Assembly (NCBI RefSeq): GCF_017355405.1
Contig: NZ_CP061178.1
Location: 1-64,000, forward strand
Reading direction: 5' to 3'
Source: Roseomonas haemaphysalidis
Lineage (GTDB): Bacteria > Pseudomonadota > Alphaproteobacteria > Acetobacterales > Acetobacteraceae
DNA length: 64,000 nucleotides
A program made the translations under genes and the position numbers. The notes under the pieces were generated by a model. The model was not told the DNA's origin and did not search any database. It saw only the letters and a list, made by a program, of their open reading frames with translations. Below, piece after piece: positions 9,138-16,822 of this stretch (the first letter of the stretch is position 1; each line of letters opens with the position of its first letter).

Positions 9138-10577
9138 CTACTCCTTGCGGCGGCGCTTGGAAGCAACCGGCTCCTGGAACAGGTCCCCTTCGGGGGCAGG
9201 GGCCGGCTTCGCCGCCGGAAGCTTGGCCGGCTTCTGGCTGGCAGGGGCCTTGGGCGGCTTCGGCGCGACCGGCGGCTCCGCCGGCGCGGCGGGGTCGGGG
9301 CGGCCCTTGGCGCGGGACTTCGCGGGGGCGGCGGCGGGCTTGGCGGCCGGCGCCGCGGGCTTGCCGCGCGGGGCCGCGCTGCCGGCGGCGGCGTCGAGCG
9401 CGATGGAGATGTCCTCGATCAGGTCCTCCACGTCCTCCAGCCCGACCGACAGCCGCACCGAACCCTCCGAGATGCCGAGCTTCGCCCGCTCCTCCGGTGC
9501 CACGCGCATGTGGGTGGTGGTGGCGGGGTGGGTAACCAGGCTCTTGCTGTCGCCAAGGTTGTTGGAGATGTCGATCACGCGCAGCGCGTCCAGGAACCGG
9601 AACGTCGCGTCCTTGCCGCCCTTGATGTCGAAGGTCACCAGCGTGCCGCCGGCGGACATCTGCTGCTTGGCCAGGGCGTATTGCGGGTGGCTGGCGAGAT
9701 AGGGGTAATGCACGCGCTCCACCTCCGCGCGCTCTTCCAGCATCTGCGCGATGGCGGCGGCGCTGCGGCACATGGCGGGCACGCGCAGGTGCAGCGTTTC
9801 CAGCCCCTTCAGGATCACCCAGGCATTGAAGGCCGAGATCGCCGGGCCGGTGTTGCGGGTGAAGGGCTGCAAAACCTCCTCGATCCACTTCTTGCTGCCG
9901 AGCACGGCGCCGCCCAGCACGCGGCCCTGGCCGTCGAAGTGCTTGGTCGCGGAATACACCACCACGTCGGCGCCGAACTTCATGGGCCGCTGCAGCAGCG
10001 GCGTCGCGAAGACGTTGTCCACCACCACGATGGCGCCGGCCTCGTGCGCCAGCTCGCACACGGCGGCCAGGTCCACCAGCTCCAGCATCGGGTTGGACGG
10101 GGTTTCCAGCAGCACGAGGTTGCAGGGGCGGCGGAAGGCGGCCTTCCACTGTTCCAGGTCGCCGCCGTCGACGAACTCGGTCTCGATGCCATAGCGCGGC
10201 AGCAGGGTGGAGACGATCCAGTGGCAGGAGCCGAACAGGGCGCGGCTGGCCACCACGCGGTCGCCGGTCTTAAGGTGCGCCAGCATGGCCGAGCTGACGG
10301 CGGCCATGCCGGTGGCCGTGGCGCGGCAGGCCTCGGCGCCTTCCAGCGCGGCCAGGCGGGCTTCCAGCATGGCGATGGTGGGGTTGCCGAAGCGGGAATA
10401 CTGCCAGTGCTCCACCTCGCCGGTGAAGGTCTGCTCGGCCTGCTGCGCGCTGTCGTAGACGAAGCCGGAGGTGAGGTAGAGCGCCTCGGAGGTTTCATCG
10501 AGGTTGCTGCGCATCAGCCCGCCGCGGACCAGCTGGGTCGCGGGACGAAGCGTACGGTCGGAGGGGGGCTTGGCCAT
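9138..10577 (-). CDS. metZ: O-succinylhomoserine sulfhydrylase (methionine biosynthesis)
   Basis: PLP-dependent Cys/Met metabolism enzyme that makes homocysteine from O-succinyl- or O-acetylhomoserine and sulfide. It shows YSRFGNPT near the N-terminus, SNPMLELVDL, and SATKHFDGQG with the PLP lysine at about residue 212. SLVTHPATTTH marks the MetZ group. At 479 residues it is about 80 longer than usual: from about residue 396 the protein becomes an Ala/Pro/Lys-rich tail ending in KRRRKE, resembling basic disordered tails. A SAM-II riboswitch precedes it, so it is probably repressed by S-adenosylmethionine. Confidence 0.9.
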   Translation of the reverse strand: MAKPPSDRTLRPATQLVRGGLMRSNLDETSEALYLTSGFVYDSAQQAEQTFTGEVEHWQYSRFGNPTIAMLEARLAALEGAEACRATATGMAAVSSAMLAHLKTGDRVVASRALFGSCHWIVSTLLPRYGIETEFVDGGDLEQWKAAFRRPCNLVLLETPSNPMLELVDLAAVCELAHEAGAIVVVDNVFATPLLQRPMKFGADVVVYSATKHFDGQGRVLGGAVLGSKKWIEEVLQPFTRNTGPAISAFNAWVILKGLETLHLRVPAMCRSAAAIAQMLEERAEVERVHYPYLASHPQYALAKQQMSAGGTLVTFDIKGGKDATFRFLDALRVIDISNNLGDSKSLVTHPATTTHMRVAPEERAKLGISEGSVRLSVGLEDVEDLIEDISIALDAAAGSAAPRGKPAAPAAKPAAAPAKSRAKGRPDPAAPAEPPVAPKPPKAPASQKPAKLPAAKPAPAPEGDLFQEPVASKRRRKE

Positions 10578-10650
10578 GGGGCGGGCAACTCTCGGGGCTG
10601 TCGGACCCGGCCCGGTCGTGCGGGACCGCGCGCGCGCCGCCCCCGCAACA

Positions 10651-10707
10651 GCCGTTTAGCGCGGTTATTTAGGCTCGCCGCAAGCTGGCCGGACAAATCG
10701 CGAGCAG
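10651..10707 (-). ncRNA. SAM-II riboswitch upstream of metZ
   Basis: On the minus strand, GCTCGC (10705-10700) pairs with GCGAGC (10678-10673) to form P1. The loop begins GATTTG as in SAM-II aptamers. After P1 comes CTAAATAACC and then the conserved GCGCTAAACGGC (10662-10651), whose GCTAAA is the pseudoknot core. SAM-II elements are known upstream of met genes in Alphaproteobacteria and reduce translation when SAM binds. It lies about 70 bases before the metZ start. Confidence 0.87.
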
Positions 10708-10781
10708 CCCTCGCAAGAGGACCGGGCTGACCTTACGCCCGGCTTGCGAGGGGCACAAGGCCGGGGTAAGAGTGTTCCGGC

Positions 10782-10856
10782 GCGGGCGTAGTTCAGAGGT
10801 AGAACGTCAGCTTCCCAAGCTGAATGTCGTGGGTTCAATTCCCATCGCCCGCTCCA
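10782..10856 (+). tRNA. tRNA-Gly (anticodon CCC)
   Basis: A complete cloverleaf can be drawn: acceptor GCGGGCG with CGCCCGC, D-arm GTTC/GAAC, anticodon stem TCAGC/GCTGA with loop TTCCCAA giving anticodon CCC, T-arm GTGGG/CCCAT with TTCAATT. The discriminator T (10853) is followed by an encoded CCA (10854-10856). It reads GGG codons. Confidence 0.95.
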
Positions 10857-10879
10857 AGATCCGCCCGGCCAGGGCACCC

Positions 10880-10900
10880 GCCGCCGTTCGGTGGCCTTTC
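10880..10900 (+). terminator. Terminator candidate after tRNA-Gly
   Basis: GCCGCC (10880-10885) and GGTGGC (10890-10895) form a 6-bp stem with one G-T pair and loop GTTC, followed by CTTTCT. It lies 24 bases after the tRNA and just before the end of the convergent GntR gene. Confidence 0.4.
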
Positions 10901-10909
10901 TCCCCCAGA

Positions 10910-11680
10910 TCACGTTCGACCAGTTGGCCGCCCCCGGCGGGACGGCTTGTGCACGGCGCCCTCGCCGCGCTGCGCGGGGGAGGGGGCAGCCGCCACGGGT
11001 TCGGCGGCGCCGCCGAACCGTGCCAGGGCACCGCTGCCCAGCACATGCCGCACGCAGTTGCCCAGATGGGCCGCCAGCGCTTGCCGCGCGGCCGCGCTGT
11101 CGCGGCTCAGCGCGCTGTCCAGCAACTGGCGGTGCTCGTCGGCCGCCGGCTGGCCACGGAACACCACGGCGACCATCTGGTAGCGCAGGAAACGATCGTA
11201 GATGGCCGCGTGGGCCTGCAACAGCAGCCGCGAGCCGCAGGCGGCGATCAGCGCGCGGTGGAACTCCCAGTCGTAGCGCTTCCAGCTTTCCACATCGACC
11301 GCCTCGTTCGCCAGCAGGCGGCGTTCCAGGGCGGCCAGCTTGTGGTGCGCGGCCACCACGCCGCCTTCCCAGTCCAGCCCGCCGGCGGCGAAGGACTGTT
11401 CCATCGCATGCGCCTCCAGCAGCAGCCGCAGCGCCGTGACCTCCTGGAAGTCGGCGTCGGACACGGGCGCGACCTCGAAGCCCTTTTGCCCCTCGGCCAG
11501 GATCAGCCCTTCCGAGGCGAGACGGCTGAGCAGCTCGCGCAGCGTGCTGACGCCGGCGCCATAGGTTTCCCGCATGCGGTCCAGGCCGAGCTTCTGCCCC
11601 GGCGCCAGGCGGCCGAACACGATGTCGGCGCGGATGCGCTGGTAGGCCGCCTCGCCGATGGTCACGCCTTCCTTGTCCAC
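10910..11680 (-). CDS. GntR/FadR-type (FCD) transcriptional regulator
   Basis: A 256-residue regulator. The winged helix (AAYQRIRADIVFGRLAPGQ, then STLRELLSRLASEGLI) is followed by an all-helical FCD ligand domain with Arg/Asp/His positions around LRLLLEAHA, DWEFHRALIAACG and DEHRQLLDSAL; this domain usually binds a small carboxylate with a metal. GTG 11680 is chosen because AGGAG stands 7 bases before it; ATG 11755 and 11734 are upstream in frame. It is divergent from aroQ-Bug-hypothetical and probably controls them. Confidence 0.85.
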   Translation of the reverse strand: MDKEGVTIGEAAYQRIRADIVFGRLAPGQKLGLDRMRETYGAGVSTLRELLSRLASEGLILAEGQKGFEVAPVSDADFQEVTALRLLLEAHAMEQSFAAGGLDWEGGVVAAHHKLAALERRLLANEAVDVESWKRYDWEFHRALIAACGSRLLLQAHAAIYDRFLRYQMVAVVFRGQPAADEHRQLLDSALSRDSAAARQALAAHLGNCVRHVLGSGALARFGGAAEPVAAAPSPAQRGEGAVHKPSRRGRPTGRT

Positions 11681-11769
11681 CGCACCGCTCCTGGCCACGC
11701 CTGCTCGCCGTTTCTCGCCGGCAGCATGACGCATGCCGGCCACCACGTAAAACATCCGAGTTTGTGCGG

Positions 11770-11782
11770 ATCATCAGATGAT
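11770..11782. promoter_or_regulatory. Palindrome in GntR/aroQ divergent region
   Basis: ATCATC-A-GATGAT is a perfect 6+6 inverted repeat centred at 11776, within an AT-rich stretch between the GntR gene and aroQ. Its place and symmetry suit an operator for the adjacent regulator; binding is not shown. Confidence 0.4.
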
Positions 11783-11902
11783 TATTGATTTCTTGGTCGA
11801 ATTGATTACCATCCGACCGATGGCCGAAGGCATCGGCCGGGGGAGGCAGCAGAACATGTCCAACAGCACGGCACGCCGCCGGGGTTTCGGGGAGGCGTGG
11901 CA

Positions 11903-12337
11903 TTGAGCGGGCCGATCCATGTGCTGAACGGTCCCAACCTGAACCGCCTGGGCAAGCGCGAGCCGGACATCTACGGCCACACCACCCTGGCGGAGATCGA
12001 GGTGATGTGCCGCGAAGCCGCGGGCGACACCGCCATGGTGTTCCGTCAAACCAACTGGGAAGGCCAGCTGGTGGACTGGATCCACGAGGCGACGGATGGC
12101 GACGCCGCCGGCATCGTCATCAACCCGGCAGGGCTGACCTTCAACTCCATCCCGGTGCTGGATGCGCTGAAGATGTTCGACCGGCCGATCATCGAGCTGC
12201 ACATCACCAACATCCACCGGCGGGACGCGCTGTACCACCGTTCGCTGGTGTCCACCGTCGCCACGGCGGTGATCGCGGGGCTGGGCGCCCGCGGCTACGC
12301 CACGGCCATGCGCGCGATGCGCGAGCTGACCGGCTGA
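11903..12337 (+). CDS. aroQ: Type II 3-dehydroquinate dehydratase-like protein
   Basis: A 144-residue protein that fits the small flavodoxin-like type II dehydroquinase fold. The N-terminal VLNGPNLNRLGKREPDIYG keeps the flexible-loop Arg and the active Tyr (about residue 24). ELHITNIHRRDALYHRS keeps the catalytic Glu-x-His region. The substrate loop is unusual: NPAGLTFNSIPVLDAL in place of the common NPAAYTHTSVAIRDAL type, so a conserved His is lost. TTG 11903 has GGGGAGG 7 bases upstream; GTG 11897 is too close. It sits with a Bug protein and a GntR regulator, so a catabolic role on a quinate-like or other acid is possible. Confidence 0.75.
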   Translation: MSGPIHVLNGPNLNRLGKREPDIYGHTTLAEIEVMCREAAGDTAMVFRQTNWEGQLVDWIHEATDGDAAGIVINPAGLTFNSIPVLDALKMFDRPIIELHITNIHRRDALYHRSLVSTVATAVIAGLGARGYATAMRAMRELTG

Positions 12338-12389
12338 TCCCGACCGCCACCATCCAGAACAACAAAAACCAGAACCAGGGAGAACACCG

Positions 12390-13397
12390 ATGCAGGATGA
12401 CCCCACCGGCGCCCCGCCGCTGCGCCGCCGCGCGCTTCTGGCGGGGCTCGGCGCCCTGCCGCTGGCCGGTACCGCCGCCGCCCGCGCGCAGGCGCCGGCT
12501 TATCCGGCCCGGGCCGTGACCATCATCGTGCCCTTCGCGCCGGGGGGCTCCACCGACTTCGTGGCGCGGCTGCTGGCGCAGCATCTGTCCGCGCGGCTGT
12601 CCGGCAACTTCGTGGTGGAGAACCGCGCCGGCGGCAGCGGCACGCTGGGCCATGGCGCCGTGGCCCGCGCGCGGCCGGATGGCTATACGCTGGGGGTGTC
12701 GCCCACCGGCACCTTCGCGCTGGCGCCCTTTCTGTTCGAGAAGCTGCCCTACGACAGCGACAAGGGCTTCGCCCCGATCAGCCTGCTGGCCGGCAACGCG
12801 ATGTTCGTGTGCGTGCACGCCTCGAGCGACATCAAAAGCTACGCGGAGCTGATCGCCGCCGCCAAGGCGCAGCCGGGCAAGCTGACCTATGCCTCGGCCG
12901 GGGCCGGCACCATCGCGCATCTGGCGCCGGAGCTGATGCTCGACATGTCGGGCACGCAGATGCTGCACGTCGCCTATCGCTCGGGCGGTTTGCAGGTGCA
13001 GGCGGTGCTGGGGCGCGAAGCCAATCTCGGCTTCATCGACACCGTCACGGCCATTCCCTTTATCCAGTCCGGCGACCTGCGGGCCCTGGCCGTCACCAGC
13101 GCGGCGCGCAGCCCGCAGATGCCGCAGGTGCCGACGCTGGCCGAATGCGGGCTGGCGGGCTATCGCGCCACCAACGACTTCGGCTTCTTCGCCCCGGCCG
13201 GCACGCCGCCCGGCATCGTGCGCCAGCTGTCCGACGCGGCGCGCGACGTGCTGGCGATGCCCGACGTGAAGGCGCGGCTGGATGCCGCGGCGATCGACAT
13301 CTACGCAGGCAGCGCCGAGGCTTTCCCCGCCTATCAGGCCGATGAGGCGCGGCGCTGGGGCGACCTGATCCGCCGCCGCGACATCAAGATGGAATAG
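12390..13397 (+). CDS. Bug/TctC-family binding protein
   Basis: A 335-residue periplasmic binding protein. A basic N-region (LRRRALLAGLGALPLAGTAAA) with twin Arg precedes AQAPAYPARAVTIIVPFAPGG and VVENRAGGSGTLG. The body holds the family patterns ARPDGYTLG, PYDSDKGFAPIS and FFAPAGTPPGIVRQL. AGGGAG lies before ATG 12390. It is co-oriented with aroQ (52-base gap) and the next hypothetical gene (9-base gap), so all three probably form one unit. No TctAB permease is nearby. Confidence 0.88.
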   Translation: MQDDPTGAPPLRRRALLAGLGALPLAGTAAARAQAPAYPARAVTIIVPFAPGGSTDFVARLLAQHLSARLSGNFVVENRAGGSGTLGHGAVARARPDGYTLGVSPTGTFALAPFLFEKLPYDSDKGFAPISLLAGNAMFVCVHASSDIKSYAELIAAAKAQPGKLTYASAGAGTIAHLAPELMLDMSGTQMLHVAYRSGGLQVQAVLGREANLGFIDTVTAIPFIQSGDLRALAVTSAARSPQMPQVPTLAECGLAGYRATNDFGFFAPAGTPPGIVRQLSDAARDVLAMPDVKARLDAAAIDIYAGSAEAFPAYQADEARRWGDLIRRRDIKME

Positions 13398-13406
13398 GTC
13401 CGCCGC

Positions 13407-14054
13407 ATGACCGCGCCCGCGATGCTGGCCATCTGGAGCGACGTGACGCCGGAACAGGAAACCGACTACCTGCACTGGCTGACGCGCGAACACACGGCCG
13501 AGCGCCTCGGCATCCCCGGCTTCCAGGCGGTGCGGGTGTTTCGCGCCGCGCTGCCCGGGGTGTGCCGCTTTCTGATCGTCTACGAGCTGGCATCGCCCGG
13601 GGTGTTGACCAGCGCCGCCTATCTGGCGCGGCTGAACGCGCCGACGCCCTGGTCGCGGCGCGTCATGCCGCTGCTGCGCAACTTCGCCCGCGGCGGCGGC
13701 CGGGTGCGCGACGTTCGCGGCACCGGCGGCGGTGCCTGGGTCATGCCGCTGCGCCTGGACCGGATGCCCGCTGCCGCGCCGGCGCTGCTGGACGCGCTGG
13801 CGGCGGAGGACCGCATCTGCGCCGTGCGGCTGCTGGAGGTCGACCAGCAGGGTTCCGGCGTGCCCACGGGTGAAAAGGCCCTGCGCGGCGGGGATGCGGC
13901 CTTTGCCGGCCTGCTGCTGGTCGAGGCCACGGGGGCCGATGCGTTGCGCGGCGCCCTGGCGCGCCACCAGCCCGCCATCGCCGCGCTGGATGGCGGGGCG
14001 GCGGAGCCGGCGTTGTATGCGGCGGTGTTCTCGCTGCGGCAGGCGGTGCCATAG
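13407..14054 (+). CDS. Hypothetical protein, dimeric alpha-beta-barrel-like
   Basis: A 215-residue soluble protein with no signal peptide. Its first half (HWLTREHTAERLGIPGF, then FLIVYELASPGVL) resembles the ferredoxin-like alpha-beta-barrel proteins of the EthD/DUF4286 kind, and a second similar half seems to follow. A related layout occurs in the product of 37749-38435. No catalytic motif was identified. It ends the aroQ-Bug unit and may act on, or sense, the same compound. Confidence 0.65.
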   Translation: MTAPAMLAIWSDVTPEQETDYLHWLTREHTAERLGIPGFQAVRVFRAALPGVCRFLIVYELASPGVLTSAAYLARLNAPTPWSRRVMPLLRNFARGGGRVRDVRGTGGGAWVMPLRLDRMPAAAPALLDALAAEDRICAVRLLEVDQQGSGVPTGEKALRGGDAAFAGLLLVEATGADALRGALARHQPAIAALDGGAAEPALYAAVFSLRQAVP

Positions 14055-14074
14055 GCCCCGCCGCCAACAGGAGG

Positions 14075-15376
14075 TCAGGCCGGCTCGACGCCGCACCAGT
14101 CGGCGATGAACGCGGCGATGGTCTTGGTGGTGTCACGGATGGATTGCAGCTCCACGCGCTCGTTGAAGCCGTGCACCTGCTCCGCCAGGGGACCGTAGCA
14201 GAAGGCGGGAATGCCGAAGCAGCGATCGTAAAAGCGCGCGTCGTTGAGCCCGGTGCCGTAGCGGTCTTCCAGGCTGCCGCCCCCGAAGGCCGAATGCGCC
14301 CCGGCCAGCAGGGCGCGCGCCTGTTCGCCGCCCTGCATCACGTAGCCATGCGACAGAAAGCCGGACCATGCCACGCGCGGCGGGTTGGCGGCCAGGTTGG
14401 GATCGGCCGCGGCCGCGCCGGCGACCGTGGCCTCGATCTCCTTTTGGCAGGCCGCCACGTCCCAGCCCGGCAGCACGGCGATGCGGCAGTCCACGTCGCA
14501 CCATGCCGGCACGGAGGATGCCCAGTCGCCGCCCTGGATGATGCCCGGGCTGAAGTTCACCGGGTTGGCCATGCCGCCGTAATACGGGTCGGACGCCGCG
14601 CGGCGGTTCCACGCGGCTTCCATCTCCTCCAGCGCCCGGATCACGGTGTAGGCGGCCTTGATGGCGTTGAAGCCCTCGCTGGCCCTGGCCACGTGCGCCG
14701 GCTCGCCGCGCACCCGCAGGCGGAACCACAGCACGCCCACGCAGACATTGGTGAAGCGGCGCCCCGTGGGTTCGGGCAGCAGCGCCGCGTCGGCCCGGTA
14801 GCCGCGCTGCAAGGTGGACAGCGCGCCGACGCCGGTGCTTTCCTCCTCGATCACCGACTGGAAATGCAGCCGCCCGCGCAGCGCCAAGCCGGCGGCGCGC
14901 AACGCATCCACCGCATACAGCGCCGCGATGGTGCCGGCCTTCATGTCGCCCGCGCCGCGCCCATGGATCCAGCCGTCCCGCACCTCGGGCTGGAAGGGCG
15001 GGGTGCGCCACATGTCCAGCGGCCCAGCCGGCACCACATCGCAATGCCCCTGCAGGATCAGCGAACGTCCACTGTCCTGCCGGGGCCGCAGCGTGCCGAC
15101 CACGCTGCGCGCGCGGGAAAAATCATGCTCGATGACGCCGAGGTCCGGCATGCCGTCCAGGTCGGCCATGCGCACCGCCCAGTCGTCCACCTCGTAGCCG
15201 CGGGCGCGGAGCAGGTCGGCCATCATGTCCTGCGCCGGGCCTTCGGCGCCGCGCGTGCTGGGGATGGCGGAAAAGCGCAGCGTGGTCTGGACCTGATCGT
15301 CGAACACCGCATCCACCGCCGCCGCGATGCGCGCCCGTTCGGACGCGGAGGCCTGGCCTGAACCGTCGGAAGACAT
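14075..15376 (-). CDS. M20-family ArgE/DapE-type deacylase
   Basis: A 433-residue zinc amidohydrolase. Metal ligands appear in order: LILQGHCDVVP (His, Asp), HGRGAGDMKAG (bridging Asp), VIEEESTG (catalytic Glu and ligand Glu), LLPEPTG (ligand) and VHGFNERV (His). A lid/dimerisation insertion lies between them. Typical substrates are N-acyl amino acids or succinyl-diaminopimelate-like compounds; the true one is unknown. ATG 15376 is used, with an in-frame GTG at 15385. A 69-base gap with an inverted repeat separates it from the CitE gene, so it may have its own promoter. Confidence 0.85.
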   Translation of the reverse strand: MSSDGSGQASASERARIAAAVDAVFDDQVQTTLRFSAIPSTRGAEGPAQDMMADLLRARGYEVDDWAVRMADLDGMPDLGVIEHDFSRARSVVGTLRPRQDSGRSLILQGHCDVVPAGPLDMWRTPPFQPEVRDGWIHGRGAGDMKAGTIAALYAVDALRAAGLALRGRLHFQSVIEEESTGVGALSTLQRGYRADAALLPEPTGRRFTNVCVGVLWFRLRVRGEPAHVARASEGFNAIKAAYTVIRALEEMEAAWNRRAASDPYYGGMANPVNFSPGIIQGGDWASSVPAWCDVDCRIAVLPGWDVAACQKEIEATVAGAAAADPNLAANPPRVAWSGFLSHGYVMQGGEQARALLAGAHSAFGGGSLEDRYGTGLNDARFYDRCFGIPAFCYGPLAEQVHGFNERVELQSIRDTTKTIAAFIADWCGVEPA

Positions 15377-15408
15377 TGTCCGCACCTAACCCTGTTTTCG
15401 GTGTGTGT

Positions 15409-15425
15409 GTATCGCTCAACGATAC
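15409..15425. promoter_or_regulatory. Inverted repeat upstream of M20 gene
   Basis: GTATCG-ctcaa-CGATAC is a perfect 6-bp dyad with a 5-base spacer, followed by another GATAC copy (15427-15431). It lies 33 bases before the M20 start and beyond the CitE stop. It looks like an operator for an unidentified regulator. Confidence 0.45.
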
Positions 15426-15445
15426 GGATACATCGCAGGGCGATG

Positions 15446-16336
15446 CTAGGATGTGGCGATCGGCGGTGTCAAACCGCGCGGGTCTGCCACGGCATCCAGC
15501 ACGCGCCGGGCCAGCCGCAGGTGCATCCGTTCCACCATCTGCCCGTCCAGCGAGATGACGCCGGCATCCGGCCGCGCGTCGAAACCCGCCACCACCCGGC
15601 GGGCCCAGGCCACGCGCCCGGCATCCGGCGTGAAGGCGGCGGCCACCGCCGCCAGCTGGCCGGGATGGATGCACAGCTTGCCCGCGAAGCCGTCGCGCGC
15701 CGCCGCCGCCGCTTCCCGCTGCAGCCCCGCCGGGTTGCGCGGGTCGGGGAAAGGGGTGTCGAGCGCCGGCAGCCCGGCGGCGGCGGCAGCGAGCAGAGTG
15801 GCGGCGCGCGCCTGGCGCACCGGCGCCGCAAAGGCCCCGGCTTCGTCGCGCGGCAGGATGCCGAGATCGGACGACAGGTCTTCCGCCCCGAAGCACAGGG
15901 CCCGCAGGCGGGGCGGCGCGCCGCGATAATCCAGCCCAGTCAACGAGGCCGCCGTTTCGGTCACCAGCGCCAGCACGCCGATGCCGCCGGGGGGCAGGCC
16001 GGCCGCCACTTCCAGCGCTTCCAGGTGGTGGTCCAGCGCCACCATGTCGGCCATGCCGGTGCATTTCGGCAGCATCACCGCCGCCGGCGCGCCGGGCACC
16101 ACGGCGGCAAGGTCCGCGAGATACCAGGGCGTGGTGCGGCCGTTGACGCGCACCACCACCTCCCGCCGGGCCCGGCCGGGCAGCAGCGCCGCCACTTCGG
16201 CGCGCGCGGCGTCCTTGCGGTCGGGGCCGACCGCATCCTCCAAATCCAGCACCACGGCATCGGCGGGGCCGGCCAGGGCCTTGTCGCGCTTGCGGGCATC
16301 GTCCCCCGGCGCGAACAACAGGTTGCGCAGCCGCAT
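15446..16336 (-). CDS. CitE/HpcH-type acyl-CoA lyase
   Basis: A 296-residue TIM-barrel lyase of the citrate lyase beta/citramalyl-CoA lyase family. NLLFAPGDDARKRDKAL opens the barrel; VVLDLEDAVGPDRK holds the metal Asp/Glu, MLPKCTG and GAEDLSSDLG follow, and KLCIHPGQL carries a conserved His. Such enzymes split malyl-, methylmalyl- or citramalyl-CoA. It is the last step of the CoA operon; its start overlaps the MaoC stop (TGATG at ATG 16336, or GTG 16339). Within a CaiB-MaoC-CitE set, cleavage of citramalyl-CoA to acetyl-CoA and pyruvate is the leading guess. Confidence 0.85.
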   Translation of the reverse strand: MRLRNLLFAPGDDARKRDKALAGPADAVVLDLEDAVGPDRKDAARAEVAALLPGRARREVVVRVNGRTTPWYLADLAAVVPGAPAAVMLPKCTGMADMVALDHHLEALEVAAGLPPGGIGVLALVTETAASLTGLDYRGAPPRLRALCFGAEDLSSDLGILPRDEAGAFAAPVRQARAATLLAAAAAGLPALDTPFPDPRNPAGLQREAAAAARDGFAGKLCIHPGQLAAVAAAFTPDAGRVAWARRVVAGFDARPDAGVISLDGQMVERMHLRLARRVLDAVADPRGLTPPIATS

Positions 16337-16797
16337 CACGCGGCCGCCGCCGGGCGGCGGTGCACCAGCACGGCGCGCTCGCAGCGCGCCACCACCTCAT
16401 CCCGCTGGTTGAAGGCCTCGTGCAGCAGCGTCACGATGCCGGCATCGGCGCGGGACTTGCTGGCGCGCGTGGCAAGCACCGTGGTGCGCACCCCGATGGT
16501 GTCGCCCGCGAAGGCCGGCGCGGGAAAGCGCACGTCGGTCATGCCGAGGTTGGCGACGGCGGTGCCGTTGGTGGTGTTGTGCACGCTCATGCCGATCATC
16601 AGCCCCAGCGTGAACAGCGAGTTCATTAGCGGCCGGCCGAACTCGCTGTCCTTCATGTATTCGGCATCCAGGTGCAGCCGCGCCACGTTCATGGTCATGC
16701 CGCAGAACAGCGTGTTGTCGGCCTCCGTCAGCGTGCGGCGCCATTCGGCGTCGATCACGCTGCCCTCGGTCATCTCCTCGAACCACAGGCCGGGCAT
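16336..16797 (-). CDS. MaoC-like enoyl-CoA hydratase
   Basis: A 153-residue hot-dog fold protein. The hydratase region LTEADNTLFCGMTMNVARLH carries the Asp and His expected in the active site, followed by FGRPLMNSLFTLGLMIG and VRFPAPAFAGDTI, the FxxPVxxGDTL-like strand. It resembles the itaconyl-/mesaconyl-CoA hydratase branch. A strong AAGGAGG precedes ATG 16797, the best ribosome site in this operon. It lies 26 bases after the acyl-CoA dehydrogenase gene and overlaps citE. Confidence 0.82.
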   Translation of the reverse strand: MPGLWFEEMTEGSVIDAEWRRTLTEADNTLFCGMTMNVARLHLDAEYMKDSEFGRPLMNSLFTLGLMIGMSVHNTTNGTAVANLGMTDVRFPAPAFAGDTIGVRTTVLATRASKSRADAGIVTLLHEAFNQRDEVVARCERAVLVHRRPAAAA

Positions 16798-16822
16798 GCC
16801 GGTCCTCCTTTTTACAGCGACA

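Noticed and set aside
10807..11046. Minus-strand reading frame ending in MGIEPTTFSLGS-like residues
   Set aside because: It is antisense of the tRNA-Gly gene and upstream DNA; this is a well-known false protein read from tRNA genes.
15401..15410. (GT)5 tract as a phase-variation repeat
   Set aside because: Only five units, upstream of the M20 start and not in a coding region or obvious promoter spacer.
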